Positions 1-9,284 of a stretch of 64,000 nt of DNA are shown piece after piece. Every line of letters starts with the position of its first letter. The first letter of the stretch is position 1. The stretch spans positions 90,695-154,694 of the forward strand of contig NZ_AYWX01000011.1 of assembly GCF_000502875.1 (NCBI RefSeq). The letters are read 5' to 3'. The DNA is from Mesorhizobium sp. L2C084A000. GTDB lineage: Bacteria > Pseudomonadota > Alphaproteobacteria > Rhizobiales > Rhizobiaceae. The translations under genes and the position numbers were made by a program. Below the pieces are notes generated by a model. The model worked only from the letters and a program-made list of their open reading frames with translations. It had not been told where the DNA came from and ran no database searches.

Positions 1-217
1 TCTCTTCATCAGTCCGTCCTTCAATCAAGGGCCGGACTCTAATCTCAGATGGAGGAAAAACTCAGTGGCAGGTCAGAGGCTGGCGCGACGGCGCCGCGCC
101 GTCCGCGTACGCCGCCCGCCAGTCGCACGGCTCTTGGAGTTTCCCCACTCAAAATCCGCCTTGGTCGCTTCAGCCTTTTGCCCGCTACCTGGATAGGCGC
201 CGTGGCGGGAGCGAGGC

Positions 218-454
218 CTAATGCAGCGCTTGGCCGTGCTCGACCATCCTGCGTATCACTGACGGCGCCAGCATCAGACCTCTTATGCAGGCCCAACGAT
301 GTGGCCGCTTTGCGCCCAAAATCGGCCGATAGGGCGTTCCGCGGATGTGGCCTTCGAGGGACTCGCGAACAGAGATGTCATCGTCGATGACATAGACCGT
401 TCGAGCGGTGTCAGGCCGGGGTACTCCTATGGCGAAGAGCGGGTGAGAGGTCAT
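218..454 (-). pseudogene. Truncated FixJ-like response regulator remnant
   Basis: The first 35 or so residues match the start of a FixJ/NarL-type receiver (VYVIDDDISVRESLE, with the acidic pocket), nearly the same as the intact regulator at 12865. After about residue 38 the similarity stops, and no phosphoacceptor Asp, Lys or LuxR helix-turn-helix follows. It lies 31 bp downstream of the single-domain receiver at 486-857, where an intact regulator would complete the module seen elsewhere in the window. No convincing ribosome binding site precedes the ATG. I read it as a 3'-truncated relic; the rest may have been lost by rearrangement. Confidence 0.55.
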
Positions 455-485
455 CGTCGCGTTGAATGGCTTTGCTGCAGAACCC

Positions 486-857
486 TCATCCCCTTCCTAG
501 CGCAGCTTCCACGGCCTTGACGATCGCCTCCTCCGTAAAAGGTTTGAGCAGAAAAGCCACCGCGCCGCGCTCGAGCACTTGCGCTTCCAACATTGCATCG
601 GCGTGGGCCGTTATGAAAACAATGCCTACGTCGATCTGTCGGTTCAGAAGCTGAATCTGCAGTTCGGGGCCTGTCATCCCCGGCATCGAGACGTCAAGAA
701 CCAGACACCCAGCCGACGTCAGTTCGTCGGAAGCGAGAAAAGCTTCCGCCGACTCGAAGGGGCACGTGACGAACCCGTAGGAGTTCAGGAGGCCAGGAAG
801 GGACTCACGAACGGATTCGTCGTCGTCCACCACGCAGACCAAATTACTGTGCATCAT
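486..857 (-). CDS. Single-domain response regulator (receiver only)
   Basis: A CheY-like receiver of about 123 residues without an output domain. It has the acidic pair in VCVVDDDESVRESL, the phosphoacceptor Asp in LVLDVSMPGMTG (about residue 56), the conserved Thr in FITAHAD and the Lys in LLKPF (about 106). The start ATG overlaps the stop of the upstream kinase (TAATG), so the two are translationally coupled and almost certainly cognate. With no DNA-binding domain it probably acts as a phosphate relay or sink, or through protein contact. A second ATG one codon later is equally possible as the start. Confidence 0.88.
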   Translation of the reverse strand: MMHSNLVCVVDDDESVRESLPGLLNSYGFVTCPFESAEAFLASDELTSAGCLVLDVSMPGMTGPELQIQLLNRQIDVGIVFITAHADAMLEAQVLERGAVAFLLKPFTEEAIVKAVEAALGRG

Positions 858-3800
858 TACGCTTGCCTTGAATTGAGACCTGCAACCTCTACGGCATTGC
901 ACGGCAGAGAGAATGTGAACGTCGCTCCGGGCTCGTTCCCATTGGGTACCGCCGTGAGGCTGCCACCGTGGGCCTGGATGATCGAGCGACTGATGGACAG
1001 CCCTATACCCATGCCGTCGGGTTTGGTCGTCCTGAACGCCTCGAACAGCTTTTCGGTCTCCTGTGGGTTGATACCGTGCCCGGAATCGCGGACTTCGAGC
1101 GAAATATGGCCATCGGGTTCGCACCGGGTCGCGATCCGAAGCATTCGGACACGGTCCGTGACCTCGCTCATGGCCTCAGCGGCATTCAGGACGAGGTTCA
1201 GAATAACCTGTTGGATCTGGACTCGGTCCGCGGCCGCGGGGGGCAGGTCTCCTGCAAAGGCCGTTCGCACGATCACACGGCGACGCTGTAGTTCGCTTGC
1301 GAGGAGGGCAAAGACTTCGCGAGCGATCTCCTGCAGGTCGATGGGTTCAAGGGTCGGGGCGCGACGAGCGTAGAGCGAGCGCAGGCGCTTGATCACTTCC
1401 GATGCGCGGTTGCCGTCACGGAGAGTGCGCTGGGTGGTCGCAAAGGCTCCCGCCACGTCAGGCGGCTCGGCCGCGAGCAGGCGCAGGCAGGTGCTTGAAT
1501 TGGTGATTATACCAGCCAGTGGTTGGCTGACCTCGTGGGCTATGGATGCCGTGAGCGTGCTAAGCGCCGTCACGCGCGCGACATGAGCCAAGTCCTCACG
1601 CGCCCGATTGAGGTCGTCTTCGGCGAGCTTCCTGGCGGTGATATCCTGCAGCGCGCCCATGAACACCGGGCGATCGGGAATCTGGTCGATCCGATGGCCG
1701 ACCACTTGAGCGTGGCGGATACCCCCATCGGTGTTGATAACACGGAATTCGAGCTCGAAGTTTTCGCCTATCTGCGCGCCGCCGATCAGGGCCTCGACCT
1801 GACCCAGGTCGTCCGGATGAATCGCCGTCATCATCATGTCCATCGTGACCTTGCAACCGGGCTCTAACCCGAACACTTTGTAAATGACCTCAGACCAATT
1901 GTGCTCATCAGCATGGACGTCCCAGGTAAAGCTCCCGGTCTGGCTCAAGCGTTGGGCCGCGGTGAGGTAAGTGTTGGTCCGTGCCAGTTCGTCTTCCGCC
2001 ACTTTGCTGATGGTGACGTCTTGCGTGCTGCCCAAGTAGAGGATGCGGTCGGTAATTTCCGGGATGCGCGTACTGACAGTATGAACATACTTGGTCTCGC
2101 CGGCTGGCGTGACGATCCGATAGAAGACGTCGAAGTCGGCCCCGAAACGCTTACCGTCGGCGATAACCTGCGCAACCCGGGGCAGGTCTTCGGGATGAAT
2201 GCCGTTTAAAATCGTGTCTATCGTGGGAGGCTGCTCCGGATCAACGCCCCAGATCCGATAGTTTTCGTCTGACCAGTCTATGTCATCGGACTCCAGATCC
2301 CACGTGAAGCTACCGATCTGGCTAAGCGACTGAGCGGTCTTCAGGTAGCGGTTGGCCCTCGCAAGCTTGGCCTCACTCGCCTTAAGGGCGGCTTCAGCGA
2401 GCCGGTCTTTCGTTACGTCCTGGTTGCTGCCGATATAAACGAGACGATCGGTGATCTCCGGAATCCGGGTGCTAACGGTGTGGATGTGCTTGACGCCTGC
2501 CGGCGTGACGATGCGGTAGGTGACATCGAAGTTCTCGCCAGACCCGCGCGCCCCATCGATGGTCTTCACGACCAAATCTAGATCATCCGGATGGATCGCG
2601 TTCAGGATGATGTCTACCGTCGGCGTGGCGGCCCGGTCGACTTCCCAGATCCGATAGTTCTCGTCTGACCAGTCAAGCTCGTTGGAATCGACATCCCAGG
2701 TGTAACTGCCCACCTGACTGAGGGTCTGCGCCGCCTTGAGGTAGCGGTTGGCTCGCCGCAGACCGGCCTCACTCGCCTTCAGCGCCTCTTCGGAAACTTT
2801 GGCTTCGGTGATGTCCTGAAGTGCACCGAAATAGGCCGGCCCATCCGTGGTTTCCGGCATGCGTGTGGCGACTGAGCGAATATGCTTGACCACACCCGCA
2901 GGGGTTACAATGCGGTGCACCATCTCGAAGTTTGCGCCTGCCTGCACCGCCTCGCTCATGCCCGCCGTGACCCGTTCCCGATCATCGGGGTGGATCCCGT
3001 TCAAAACCATCGACATTGCCGGAGGGAGCGACGGGTCGATGCCCCAGATCCGGTAGGACTCGGCTGACCAATCGAGGTGGCCCGTTTCAACACCCCAGGT
3101 AAAGCTGCCCGTCTTGCTGAGCCTTTGCGCCGCGGTCAAGTACATGTTGACCCGCATTAGATCCGCTTCGCCCGTTTTCAGAGCTGCCTCGGCCAGCTTG
3201 CTCTCGGTGATATCCTGCGAGCTGCCGAGATAAACCACCCGGTCGGATATCTCGGAAATGATCTCCATCACAGTATGCAGGTGCTTCACGCCCCCTACGG
3301 GCGTGACGATGCGATAGAAGACATCTAACCCTTCCTTGGCCTGCGTAGCAGCGGCGAAGACCTTCAGCATCTGCTGGCGATCCTCTGGGTGGATGGCGGC
3401 GGCCACCATCTCCATGGTCGGGGGCACGGCAGGGTCGAACTCCCAGATGCGATAATTCTCCTCCGACCACACCTGCTCGTGAGAATCCGTATCCAGCGAA
3501 AAACTGCCGGTCTTGCTGAGCCGCTGCCCCCCCACCAGGAAGTGATTGGCCCGGCGGAGGTTGGCCTCGCTGGCCTTCAGGGCGAGGTCGGATCTGGTGC
3601 GTTCGATGGCGATGCCGGCGATGCGCGCGAAGCGGTCCACCAGTTCTTCATCCTGGCAGGTGGGGCCTTGCGGCACATGCTTGTAGATCGCGAAAATCCC
3701 GAGCACGTTTCTATGACTGTCGAAGATCGGGGCAGACCAGCACGATGCCAAGCCGAAACCCGTGACGAGTTGCGGCCAGGGCGACGCTGCCCAACGAGGA

Positions 3801-4462
3801 TCTCTTGGCGGGTCGGCGGCGATAATGGTCGCGCGAGATACGACCGCCAGCGAGCAGGGGCCGTACTCCGGGTCGATCTTCAAGCCTTCGAGCGCGGCGT
3901 TGTAGTCTGCCGGAAGGTTTGGGCCCGCCGCAACCCGGAATCGCTGCCCGTCGTGGTCGACGTAGAGGATACTACACACGGAGCCAGACGAGAGATCCTC
4001 AACGAGAAGACAAAGCTCGTTAAGCACGCTAGGAAGCGGCAGACCACGTGCGACGAGCTCAAGCAGACGCTTTTCCGCCGCCAACTGAGCCTCGGCCCGC
4101 GTGCGGTCCTCGATATCGGTGTTCACGCCGCACCAACCGATCAGGTTTCCCGCCATGTCTCTGAGTGGACGGGTCTGCAGGTTGAAGCGCCTATAGACGC
4201 CATCGTGTCGGCGGAGCCGAGCCGCCACGTTGATTTCTTCAGGCGCCGTGACGCTAAGGGTTTCTTTCCACGCCGCCTCAACGACCGCCAAGTCATCCGG
4301 ATGGAAGAGCGAGATCCAGCCGGAAGCGTTCGCCAGCTCAACCGTAGTTCCCGTGTACTCGCGCCAAAGTCGGTTGACGAAGTCACAAGATCCGTCTGGC
4401 GTGGCAGTCCATACCATCCCTGGCAGTGCGTCCAGCAGGCGAGTCTGATCCGTCTCCATCAT
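857..4462 (-). CDS. Multi-PAS/GAF sensor histidine kinase with five tandem PAS repeats
   Basis: A 1201-residue histidine kinase with no obvious membrane segment, so probably cytoplasmic. Order: PAS (about 5-120), GAF (about 145-290), five consecutive PAS_3-type repeats of about 128 residues each (about 300-935; each starts near LRRAN.YL..AQ.LS and contains WSDENYRIW and HPDD), HisKA (about 945-1010, H-box SIAHEVSQPLAG) and HATPase_c (about 1060-1190, N-box LNLVLNAAEAM, G-boxes DSGHGI and GMGIGL). The repeats are also similar at the DNA level, which points to recent tandem amplification. The stop overlaps the start of the receiver gene. A variant of the window's shared promoter element lies 54 bp upstream. 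The ligand is unknown. Start is MM; either Met could be used. Confidence 0.93.
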   Translation of the reverse strand: MMETDQTRLLDALPGMVWTATPDGSCDFVNRLWREYTGTTVELANASGWISLFHPDDLAVVEAAWKETLSVTAPEEINVAARLRRHDGVYRRFNLQTRPLRDMAGNLIGWCGVNTDIEDRTRAEAQLAAEKRLLELVARGLPLPSVLNELCLLVEDLSSGSVCSILYVDHDGQRFRVAAGPNLPADYNAALEGLKIDPEYGPCSLAVVSRATIIAADPPRDPRWAASPWPQLVTGFGLASCWSAPIFDSHRNVLGIFAIYKHVPQGPTCQDEELVDRFARIAGIAIERTRSDLALKASEANLRRANHFLVGGQRLSKTGSFSLDTDSHEQVWSEENYRIWEFDPAVPPTMEMVAAAIHPEDRQQMLKVFAAATQAKEGLDVFYRIVTPVGGVKHLHTVMEIISEISDRVVYLGSSQDITESKLAEAALKTGEADLMRVNMYLTAAQRLSKTGSFTWGVETGHLDWSAESYRIWGIDPSLPPAMSMVLNGIHPDDRERVTAGMSEAVQAGANFEMVHRIVTPAGVVKHIRSVATRMPETTDGPAYFGALQDITEAKVSEEALKASEAGLRRANRYLKAAQTLSQVGSYTWDVDSNELDWSDENYRIWEVDRAATPTVDIILNAIHPDDLDLVVKTIDGARGSGENFDVTYRIVTPAGVKHIHTVSTRIPEITDRLVYIGSNQDVTKDRLAEAALKASEAKLARANRYLKTAQSLSQIGSFTWDLESDDIDWSDENYRIWGVDPEQPPTIDTILNGIHPEDLPRVAQVIADGKRFGADFDVFYRIVTPAGETKYVHTVSTRIPEITDRILYLGSTQDVTISKVAEDELARTNTYLTAAQRLSQTGSFTWDVHADEHNWSEVIYKVFGLEPGCKVTMDMMMTAIHPDDLGQVEALIGGAQIGENFELEFRVINTDGGIRHAQVVGHRIDQIPDRPVFMGALQDITARKLAEDDLNRAREDLAHVARVTALSTLTASIAHEVSQPLAGIITNSSTCLRLLAAEPPDVAGAFATTQRTLRDGNRASEVIKRLRSLYARRAPTLEPIDLQEIAREVFALLASELQRRRVIVRTAFAGDLPPAAADRVQIQQVILNLVLNAAEAMSEVTDRVRMLRIATRCEPDGHISLEVRDSGHGINPQETEKLFEAFRTTKPDGMGIGLSISRSIIQAHGGSLTAVPNGNEPGATFTFSLPCNAVEVAGLNSRQA

Positions 4463-4515
4463 TGACTTTCATGCCGTCCCCGGTTGACGAGAATGCAGAG
4501 CCGACCCGCACGCGT

Positions 4516-4543
4516 CCATAGGACCATGGTGTCGGTCGTCGCG
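4516..4543 (-). promoter_or_regulatory. Shared promoter element (variant) before the kinase at 857-4462
   Basis: Read on the minus strand it contains CCGACACCATGG followed by CCTATGGACG. This matches the right half and tail of the element found before many operons here and closely resembles the copy before the second kinase (9285-9310). It ends 54 bp before the start codon, inside the spacing range of the other copies. The left arm is poorly kept. Confidence 0.45.
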
Positions 4544-4778
4544 ATTCCTGTAGCCGCTCTCGTTGCGCCTGTCAGAGACGCCGCCTGAAGACCGCCACGC
4601 CGTAGGTGGCCGGGTGGCCGACGAAGCGCGACACGACGTTTGCATCCAGATCGACGCCCGGCGTTCGCCAGGTGATCATCAACTGTAGCTGAGGTATTCT
4701 CTCCGAAGCGATACCCTTCCAAGCACAATCTGTCGTGCCTCATTATAAGGCGTAAGACGCTGTTTCGTAGACCAACAC

Positions 4779-4808
4779 AAAAGTATTGCCGACACTATCG
4801 TGCAATGG
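4779..4808 (+). promoter_or_regulatory. Shared promoter element before a 48-residue membrane ORF
   Basis: Plus-strand copy: AAAGTATTGCCGACACTATC then GTGCAATGG. It continues into ATTTGCG exactly as the copy at 39843 does, giving 16 identical bases from GTGCAATGG onward. The ATG of the small ORF lies 55 bp downstream. Confidence 0.6.
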
Positions 4809-4862
4809 ATTTGCGGGGGGCCGTCAGTCGATCAATAGCGCATTCAACACAGGAGATGTGTC

Positions 4863-5009
4863 ATGCGCGATCAACGGCTGAGCAATTCTCGCGTCGCAGC
4901 AATCGTCAAAACGAAGAACGAAATCAGCGTCAACCAAGCGCGGTGGATCCTGGTTCCGCTGTTCGGATTATGGATCTTGGTTTCCGCCGCAGGCATGATC
5001 CTCGGATGA
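4863..5009 (+). CDS. Small single-pass membrane protein, unknown function
   Basis: A 48-residue reading frame starting MRDQRLSNSR. It has a basic N-terminal half (K16, K18, R27) and one hydrophobic segment (about residues 28-47: WILVPLFGLWILVSAAGMIL). An AGGAG ribosome binding site lies 9 bp before the ATG, and the shared promoter element lies 55 bp upstream, the same geometry as before the enzyme operons. I recognise no family. The combination of promoter element, SD and a coherent transmembrane helix makes it a likely real small gene, perhaps a membrane partner of the regulon. Confidence 0.5.
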   Translation: MRDQRLSNSRVAAIVKTKNEISVNQARWILVPLFGLWILVSAAGMILG

Positions 5010-5387
5010 AGAAACGCCCCGGCCGTGACCGCAGCCGCCAAACATTAGCCCTGTGCTTTCGCCCGATTTCCTCTCAGCTCCTTGACCTTCGCCGATCTGC
5101 ATCGGATGATCGCGAAGGTTGCCGTCAACCGCTACTCGTGGCCTTTATGGATGGGCATTTGCATCTATGCATGCGGCCTGCTTGGCGGCTATCGCGCCGA
5201 CGCGGCGGTGTTATGGATTTACTGCCGCGTTCAACGCCATCTTTCCCGATCGACCCGGCCAAGCCAAGATAGTCTCAAGGTGCTGTTGCCGCTTGTGGTC
5301 CTGGCGTCCGCAAACGGCGCGTTCCATTTCGAAGCGCACTAGCCAAGGCTCATCAGACATAAGAAGTCAGCAGAAGGCTCGGCATGA
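5010..5387. other. Intergenic region, no recognisable gene
   Basis: Short hydrophobic reading frames occur on the plus strand (around 5082-5342), but none has a convincing start, ribosome binding site or family resemblance. Possibly remnant DNA between the small membrane ORF and the convergent SDR operon. Confidence 0.4.
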
Positions 5388-6140
5388 CTACGAGACAAGT
5401 TGCTGACCGCCGTCGATGTCGTATGTCGCGCCCGTCAGCGCCTTGTTACTCATGATATGAACGGCGAGCGCTGCGACGTCGGCCGGCTCCACGACACGCC
5501 GGATAGGCAAAATTTGCCTCAGCTCTTCACGCCGCTTTTCAAGATTGTCGCCCAACAACGACGCCGAGAGTTGCGTATCGACGAAGCCGGCCGCGATTAG
5601 GTTCACGCGGGCGGGGGCCAGCTCGAGGGCCAGATTGGCAATGAGCGCAGGCAATGCAACCGTGACCGTCGAAACGATTGCAAGGCCCTGACGAGGACGA
5701 CGTGCGCCAGTGCCGCCCATGAATGTCAGCGATCCACCTGGCATTAGCTTGCCCACGGCGCATCGGGCCACATTAATCGCGAGCAGCAGATGCTCCGTGA
5801 GATCTTTGCGCCCCTCCTCAGGCGACACTTCAAGCGGTGGGCGATAGTGGGGCGCGCCGGCTGTGACCATGACGTGATCCACTAACATTGGAAGATTCCG
5901 GAAAAACGCCTCCAGCGCGTCGGCATCGTTGGCGTCGAAAGTAGCAATGTGTTTCGCGCCGGTCTCTTGCGCTGCCAGTTCGAGACGATTCTTGTCGCGG
6001 GCTGCCAAGATGAGGCTGGCGCCCTCCGAGCGGGCACGCCGGGCTGTCTCTAGCCCGATCCCGGCGCTGCCTCCAATGACAACAACAGTCTGGCCAAGCA
6101 GGTGGGGTTTGCACCTGCCGAAAAGGGGCGCGGTAGCCAT
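5388..6140 (-). CDS. SDR-family protein lacking the catalytic YxxxK
   Basis: A 250-residue short-chain dehydrogenase/reductase fold. It has the NAD(P)-binding motif GGSAGIGLETARRA near residue 23, acidic DANDAD at the end of a following strand, and the C-terminal signature GATYDIDGGQQL. In the active-site region (TFMGGTGARRPRQGLAIVST) the usual Tyr and Lys of YxxxK are absent, so ordinary SDR redox chemistry is doubtful. Some SDR relatives are similarly degenerate and serve as binding or regulatory proteins. It is the last gene of a four-gene minus-strand operon, 103 bp after the glyoxalase-fold gene. Substrate unknown. Confidence 0.85.
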   Translation of the reverse strand: MATAPLFGRCKPHLLGQTVVVIGGSAGIGLETARRARSEGASLILAARDKNRLELAAQETGAKHIATFDANDADALEAFFRNLPMLVDHVMVTAGAPHYRPPLEVSPEEGRKDLTEHLLLAINVARCAVGKLMPGGSLTFMGGTGARRPRQGLAIVSTVTVALPALIANLALELAPARVNLIAAGFVDTQLSASLLGDNLEKRREELRQILPIRRVVEPADVAALAVHIMSNKALTGATYDIDGGQQLVS

Positions 6141-6243
6141 TGATACTCCTTACGCGACTGGTCGGGATCACCGTCTTATGTCCCAAATCAAATTGCCTCG
6201 GCTTCAGAAGGCCGCCCGGCACCTTATCCACCCGCTCAGAAGG

Positions 6244-6894
6244 CTAAAGAGGCAGCGTTTTGCCCTTATATTCGGCAACGATGTATTCGGCGTACCAATC
6301 CGGCCAGTTCTCATCATGCCGGCCACCGTCCCGCTCTTCGTGTTTTCCATGTGCAGCAGCCGCGCGGCGCAGTGCGCCTGCGAGATCCGCCAAGGAGACA
6401 AAGCTTGTCGCATCGGCATCGACCCTACCGGGAAAACGATTGGTGATCTCTTGCATCAGCCATGTGTTGCGGTCAGGATCGTTGAATGTCGCGAATGAGA
6501 CGTAGCTACGTCCTTCGGGATCGCGCCCCTGGATAGGCGGTTGGCCTGGCCCGGCCCGGTGGAACACCTCACTGACCTCAACCCCCTTTGCCAAGAGCTC
6601 GGCGCGTGCGGTTTCGATGTCAGATACGACGAGATAGGTTGTACTTGCGGCGTCGGGTTTGGCAGATGTGAGCCCTATCCCGAAGTGCACCGACGCGGGG
6701 GAACCCGGGGGCGTGAATTGCACAACGCGGAACGACTCGTCTACCGCGAAATCGGCGTCGAGCCGCCACCCGATTCGGCCGTAAAAGGCCTTGGCGCGAT
6801 CTACATCCGACACCGGGATCACAACAACTTCGAGCTTCATATCGCTCGTCACGGTCGGTGCGGCATTGCCGCTAACAACTTCGGCAAGGGTCAT
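6244..6894 (-). CDS. VOC/glyoxalase-fold protein
   Basis: A 216-residue vicinal-oxygen-chelate protein. The N-terminal part (about residues 19-145) carries VVVIPVSDVDRAKAFYGRIG, WRLDADF, VQFTPPGSPASVHFG and the C-terminal DPDRNTWLMQE, typical of the glyoxalase/bleomycin-resistance superfamily. The C-terminal 60 residues are an extra polar tail. The strong AAAGGAG ribosome binding site decides for the first ATG. It sits third in the epoxide hydrolase operon, 51 bp after an SDR. It resembles the gene at 32030-32587. The metal ligands and substrate cannot be fixed from sequence alone. Confidence 0.88.
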   Translation of the reverse strand: MTLAEVVSGNAAPTVTSDMKLEVVVIPVSDVDRAKAFYGRIGWRLDADFAVDESFRVVQFTPPGSPASVHFGIGLTSAKPDAASTTYLVVSDIETARAELLAKGVEVSEVFHRAGPGQPPIQGRDPEGRSYVSFATFNDPDRNTWLMQEITNRFPGRVDADATSFVSLADLAGALRRAAAAHGKHEERDGGRHDENWPDWYAEYIVAEYKGKTLPL

Positions 6895-6945
6895 AGTATT
6901 CTCCTTTCGTCGATTCGAAGGCGCAGAAGGATCCCGGTTGCGCTG

Positions 6946-7752
6946 CTATGCGTCGACAGCAACCCTATAACGGGAGGCCGGCACTTTTCGGGACAGGTTC
7001 GGGATGAGCTTTTGGCGCGCCGCCTCGTAGCTATCCCAATCCGAACGGTCCGGGAGCGACGGAATCGTGACAAGCTCTCCCTGGTCAAAGCCGGCCAGTG
7101 CGGCGTCGACCAGGTCTTCTGCCTGCATCACCCGCTCGTCCGGGTAGTTGGAAAGATCACCGCCGGCCACATCCCAGAAGTTGGTCTGCACCGCGCCTGG
7201 GAGCACCGCCTGGACGGCGATATTCTTGTCCGCAAGCTCCTTGTGCAGTGAAAGGGTGAAGGCCGTGACATAAGCCTTCGTTGCGCCGTAGACACCGTTG
7301 AGCAGCTCCGGCCAGAGGCCCATAGCCGAACTGATGTTGATGATGGACCCGCCTCCCCGTGCCACAAAAGCCGGCGCCGCCGCATAGGTCAGGCGGGTCA
7401 CCGCTGTGACATTCAGTTCTATCATGTCATCCATGGCGTCGACATCGGTCTCGAGTATGGAGCTGACGGCTCCGAGACCTGCATTGTTGACAAGCATCGA
7501 GATCCCGTTTCCACCGCGAAGGAGCGCCTCAATCCTGCCGCGGTCAGCCTTGTCGTTAAGGTCGGCCGCAACCGTTCTTACGGCGCGGCCTGTTACGCCC
7601 GATATGTGGCGCGCCACGCCGTCAAGCTTTTTCTGGTTCCGCGCCACTAGAATGAGATCGTAGCCGCGGCGTGCGAGCCGGTCGGCATAGATGGCCCCGA
7701 TGCCCGAGGACGCGCCCGTTATCAATGCAGTTCCTTTTGCCGACGTATTCAT
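6946..7752 (-). CDS. Short-chain dehydrogenase/reductase
   Basis: A 268-residue classical SDR with TGASSGIGAIYADRLARRGYD for nucleotide binding, NNAGLG, the Ser in IINISSAMG and the catalytic YGATK, then VQAVLPGAVQT. It should be catalytically competent, unlike the other SDRs in the window. I chose the ATG at 7752 because GGAG lies just before it; an in-frame GTG four codons upstream is part of that ribosome binding site. Second gene of the operon, 100 bp after the epoxide hydrolase. Substrate unknown. Confidence 0.9.
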   Translation of the reverse strand: MNTSAKGTALITGASSGIGAIYADRLARRGYDLILVARNQKKLDGVARHISGVTGRAVRTVAADLNDKADRGRIEALLRGGNGISMLVNNAGLGAVSSILETDVDAMDDMIELNVTAVTRLTYAAAPAFVARGGGSIINISSAMGLWPELLNGVYGATKAYVTAFTLSLHKELADKNIAVQAVLPGAVQTNFWDVAGGDLSNYPDERVMQAEDLVDAALAGFDQGELVTIPSLPDRSDWDSYEAARQKLIPNLSRKVPASRYRVAVDA

Positions 7753-7852
7753 GGTGTTCTCCACTTGAAGGTGCAGCTTGACATTGGCGCGGCCGGGCCG
7801 GGGAACCCAGCCGCGCCCTTGCGAGGAGGCGTGGGAGGCGCCTGTGCTCGCG

Positions 7853-9154
7853 TTAGATAGATTCGCGTAGCGTCTTGAACGAAGCCCGAAGCTCGGCGCT
7901 AAAGGTCGCCGGCTGTTCCCAGGCGGCGAAATGACCGCCTTTAGGAAGCCGGTTATAGTGGATGAGCTTCGGATAAGCCTTCTCGGCCCAGCTCTGCGGA
8001 GCCTGGTAAATCTCGTCGGGAAACGCGCTGACGGCCACTGGGATCTGTATGCCCCGAGGATCGAAAAATCCTCCTGCAGGGAAGTGTGCGTTATCCCAGT
8101 AGAGACGGGCCGACGAAATCGCGGTGTTGGTCAGCCAATAAAGTGTGACGTTGTCCAGGATGTCATCACGTGTCAGACCCTCGGTTTGTCCGTCGAAGAC
8201 ACGCGCTATCATTTCATAGCTGCGAATGTCGTGATCAAGCATCCAAGCCGCGAGGCCGACCGGCGAGTCAGCAATGCCGTAGAGCGTCTGCGGACGATTG
8301 TTCATCTCAATCGCGTAGCCAAGCCCGTTTTTGTAGAAGTCGTCGAGCTGGTTCCAGGCACGCCTTTCGTCCGGAGTCAGACTTGCCGGCGGCGGCGTCC
8401 CAGCGGCAAGCGCCTTCGAAATTTCGGCTGGAACCGTGGCTGCCATGTTGGTGTGGATACCCAGCAGTCCGGGAGGCTGCTGCAGGGCCATCGTTTCAGT
8501 AACCGCATTGCCCCAATCGCCGCCCTGCGCCACGTATTTCGTGTACCCAAGCCCTTGCATAAGCTCCGCCCAGGCCCTCGCGATGCGCGTCGGCGTCCAG
8601 CCCGGCGCCGTTGGTTTGCCGGAGAAGCCATAGCCAGGTAGCGACGGTATGACCAGGTGGAAGGCGTCCGAAGCGCTGCCTCCGTGAGCTGTTGGATCCG
8701 TCAGTGGCTCGATGATCTTCAACTGCTCGATGATCGAACCCGGCCAGCCATGCGTGACAATCAGCGGCAGGGCATCTTTGTGCTTGGACCGGACATGGAT
8801 GAAGTGAATGTCCAACCCATCTATGCCCGTAATGAAGTGAGGCAGTGAGTCGAGCCGCGCCTGCATTGGGCTCCAGTCGTAGTCTGACGCCCAGTAAGCT
8901 GCCAGTTTCTGGATTGTGGCCAATTGAACGCCCTGCGTGTCGCCAGCGACAGTTTCCTTGTCAGGCCAACGCGTCGCTCTGACCCTGTTGCGCAGATCGT
9001 GAAGCTGGTGTTGCGGGAAATTGGGGGAAAATTTGCGGATTGAGGTGTCTGCCGCGGCCGTCTTCAAAGCGCTCGGAAGGACGGAAACCGCTCCCAAGGC
9101 AACTGTGGTGGCAATGACTTCGCGTCGGTTGGGCATTATCGATTTTGCTGGCAT
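7853..9154 (-). CDS. Tat-exported epoxide hydrolase family protein
   Basis: A 433-residue alpha/beta hydrolase. A Tat-type signal (NRREVIATTVALGAVSVLPS) is followed by the epoxide-hydrolase N-terminal lid domain (RKFSPNFPQHQLHDLRNRV, RATRWPDKE) and the catalytic domain, with HGWPGS (oxyanion) and GGDWGNAV (nucleophile Asp). A His near KGGHFAAWEQP completes the triad. Export to the periplasm is inferred. Start at 9154 is set by AGAGGAG. It is the first gene of the 9154-5388 operon and has the shared promoter element 67 bp upstream. About 430 residues is normal for the family. A paralogue lies at 18462-19748. Confidence 0.92.
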   Translation of the reverse strand: MPAKSIMPNRREVIATTVALGAVSVLPSALKTAAADTSIRKFSPNFPQHQLHDLRNRVRATRWPDKETVAGDTQGVQLATIQKLAAYWASDYDWSPMQARLDSLPHFITGIDGLDIHFIHVRSKHKDALPLIVTHGWPGSIIEQLKIIEPLTDPTAHGGSASDAFHLVIPSLPGYGFSGKPTAPGWTPTRIARAWAELMQGLGYTKYVAQGGDWGNAVTETMALQQPPGLLGIHTNMAATVPAEISKALAAGTPPPASLTPDERRAWNQLDDFYKNGLGYAIEMNNRPQTLYGIADSPVGLAAWMLDHDIRSYEMIARVFDGQTEGLTRDDILDNVTLYWLTNTAISSARLYWDNAHFPAGGFFDPRGIQIPVAVSAFPDEIYQAPQSWAEKAYPKLIHYNRLPKGGHFAAWEQPATFSAELRASFKTLRESI

Positions 9155-9220
9155 CGCGGTCTCCTCTGTTTCCCATTCAAGTCGATGGGTGAACATTTCG
9201 CTCGTCGTGAGCCGGAATGC

Positions 9221-9252
9221 GATTGCACCAACGTATTGGCGATACCTTTGTA
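9221..9252 (-). promoter_or_regulatory. Shared promoter element before the epoxide hydrolase operon
   Basis: Minus-strand copy: ACAAAGGTATCGCCAATACG then TTGGTGCAATC. One of the best-kept copies: left arm GGTATCG, right arm near CGATACC, full tail. It ends 67 bp before the start codon at 9154. Confidence 0.7.
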
Positions 9253-9284
9253 TTGCCTGCGTCTGGCGGCCCGAGTCCCGTGGC

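Noticed and set aside
3389-4465. Long open frame on the plus strand opposite the first kinase
   Set aside because: It is antisense to a well-supported kinase gene, has no family resemblance and follows from the GC-rich third codon positions.
5272-5295. CTCAAGGTGCTGTTGCCG resembling half an element
   Set aside because: Only the left part matches, it lies in unassigned DNA, and it points at no gene start.
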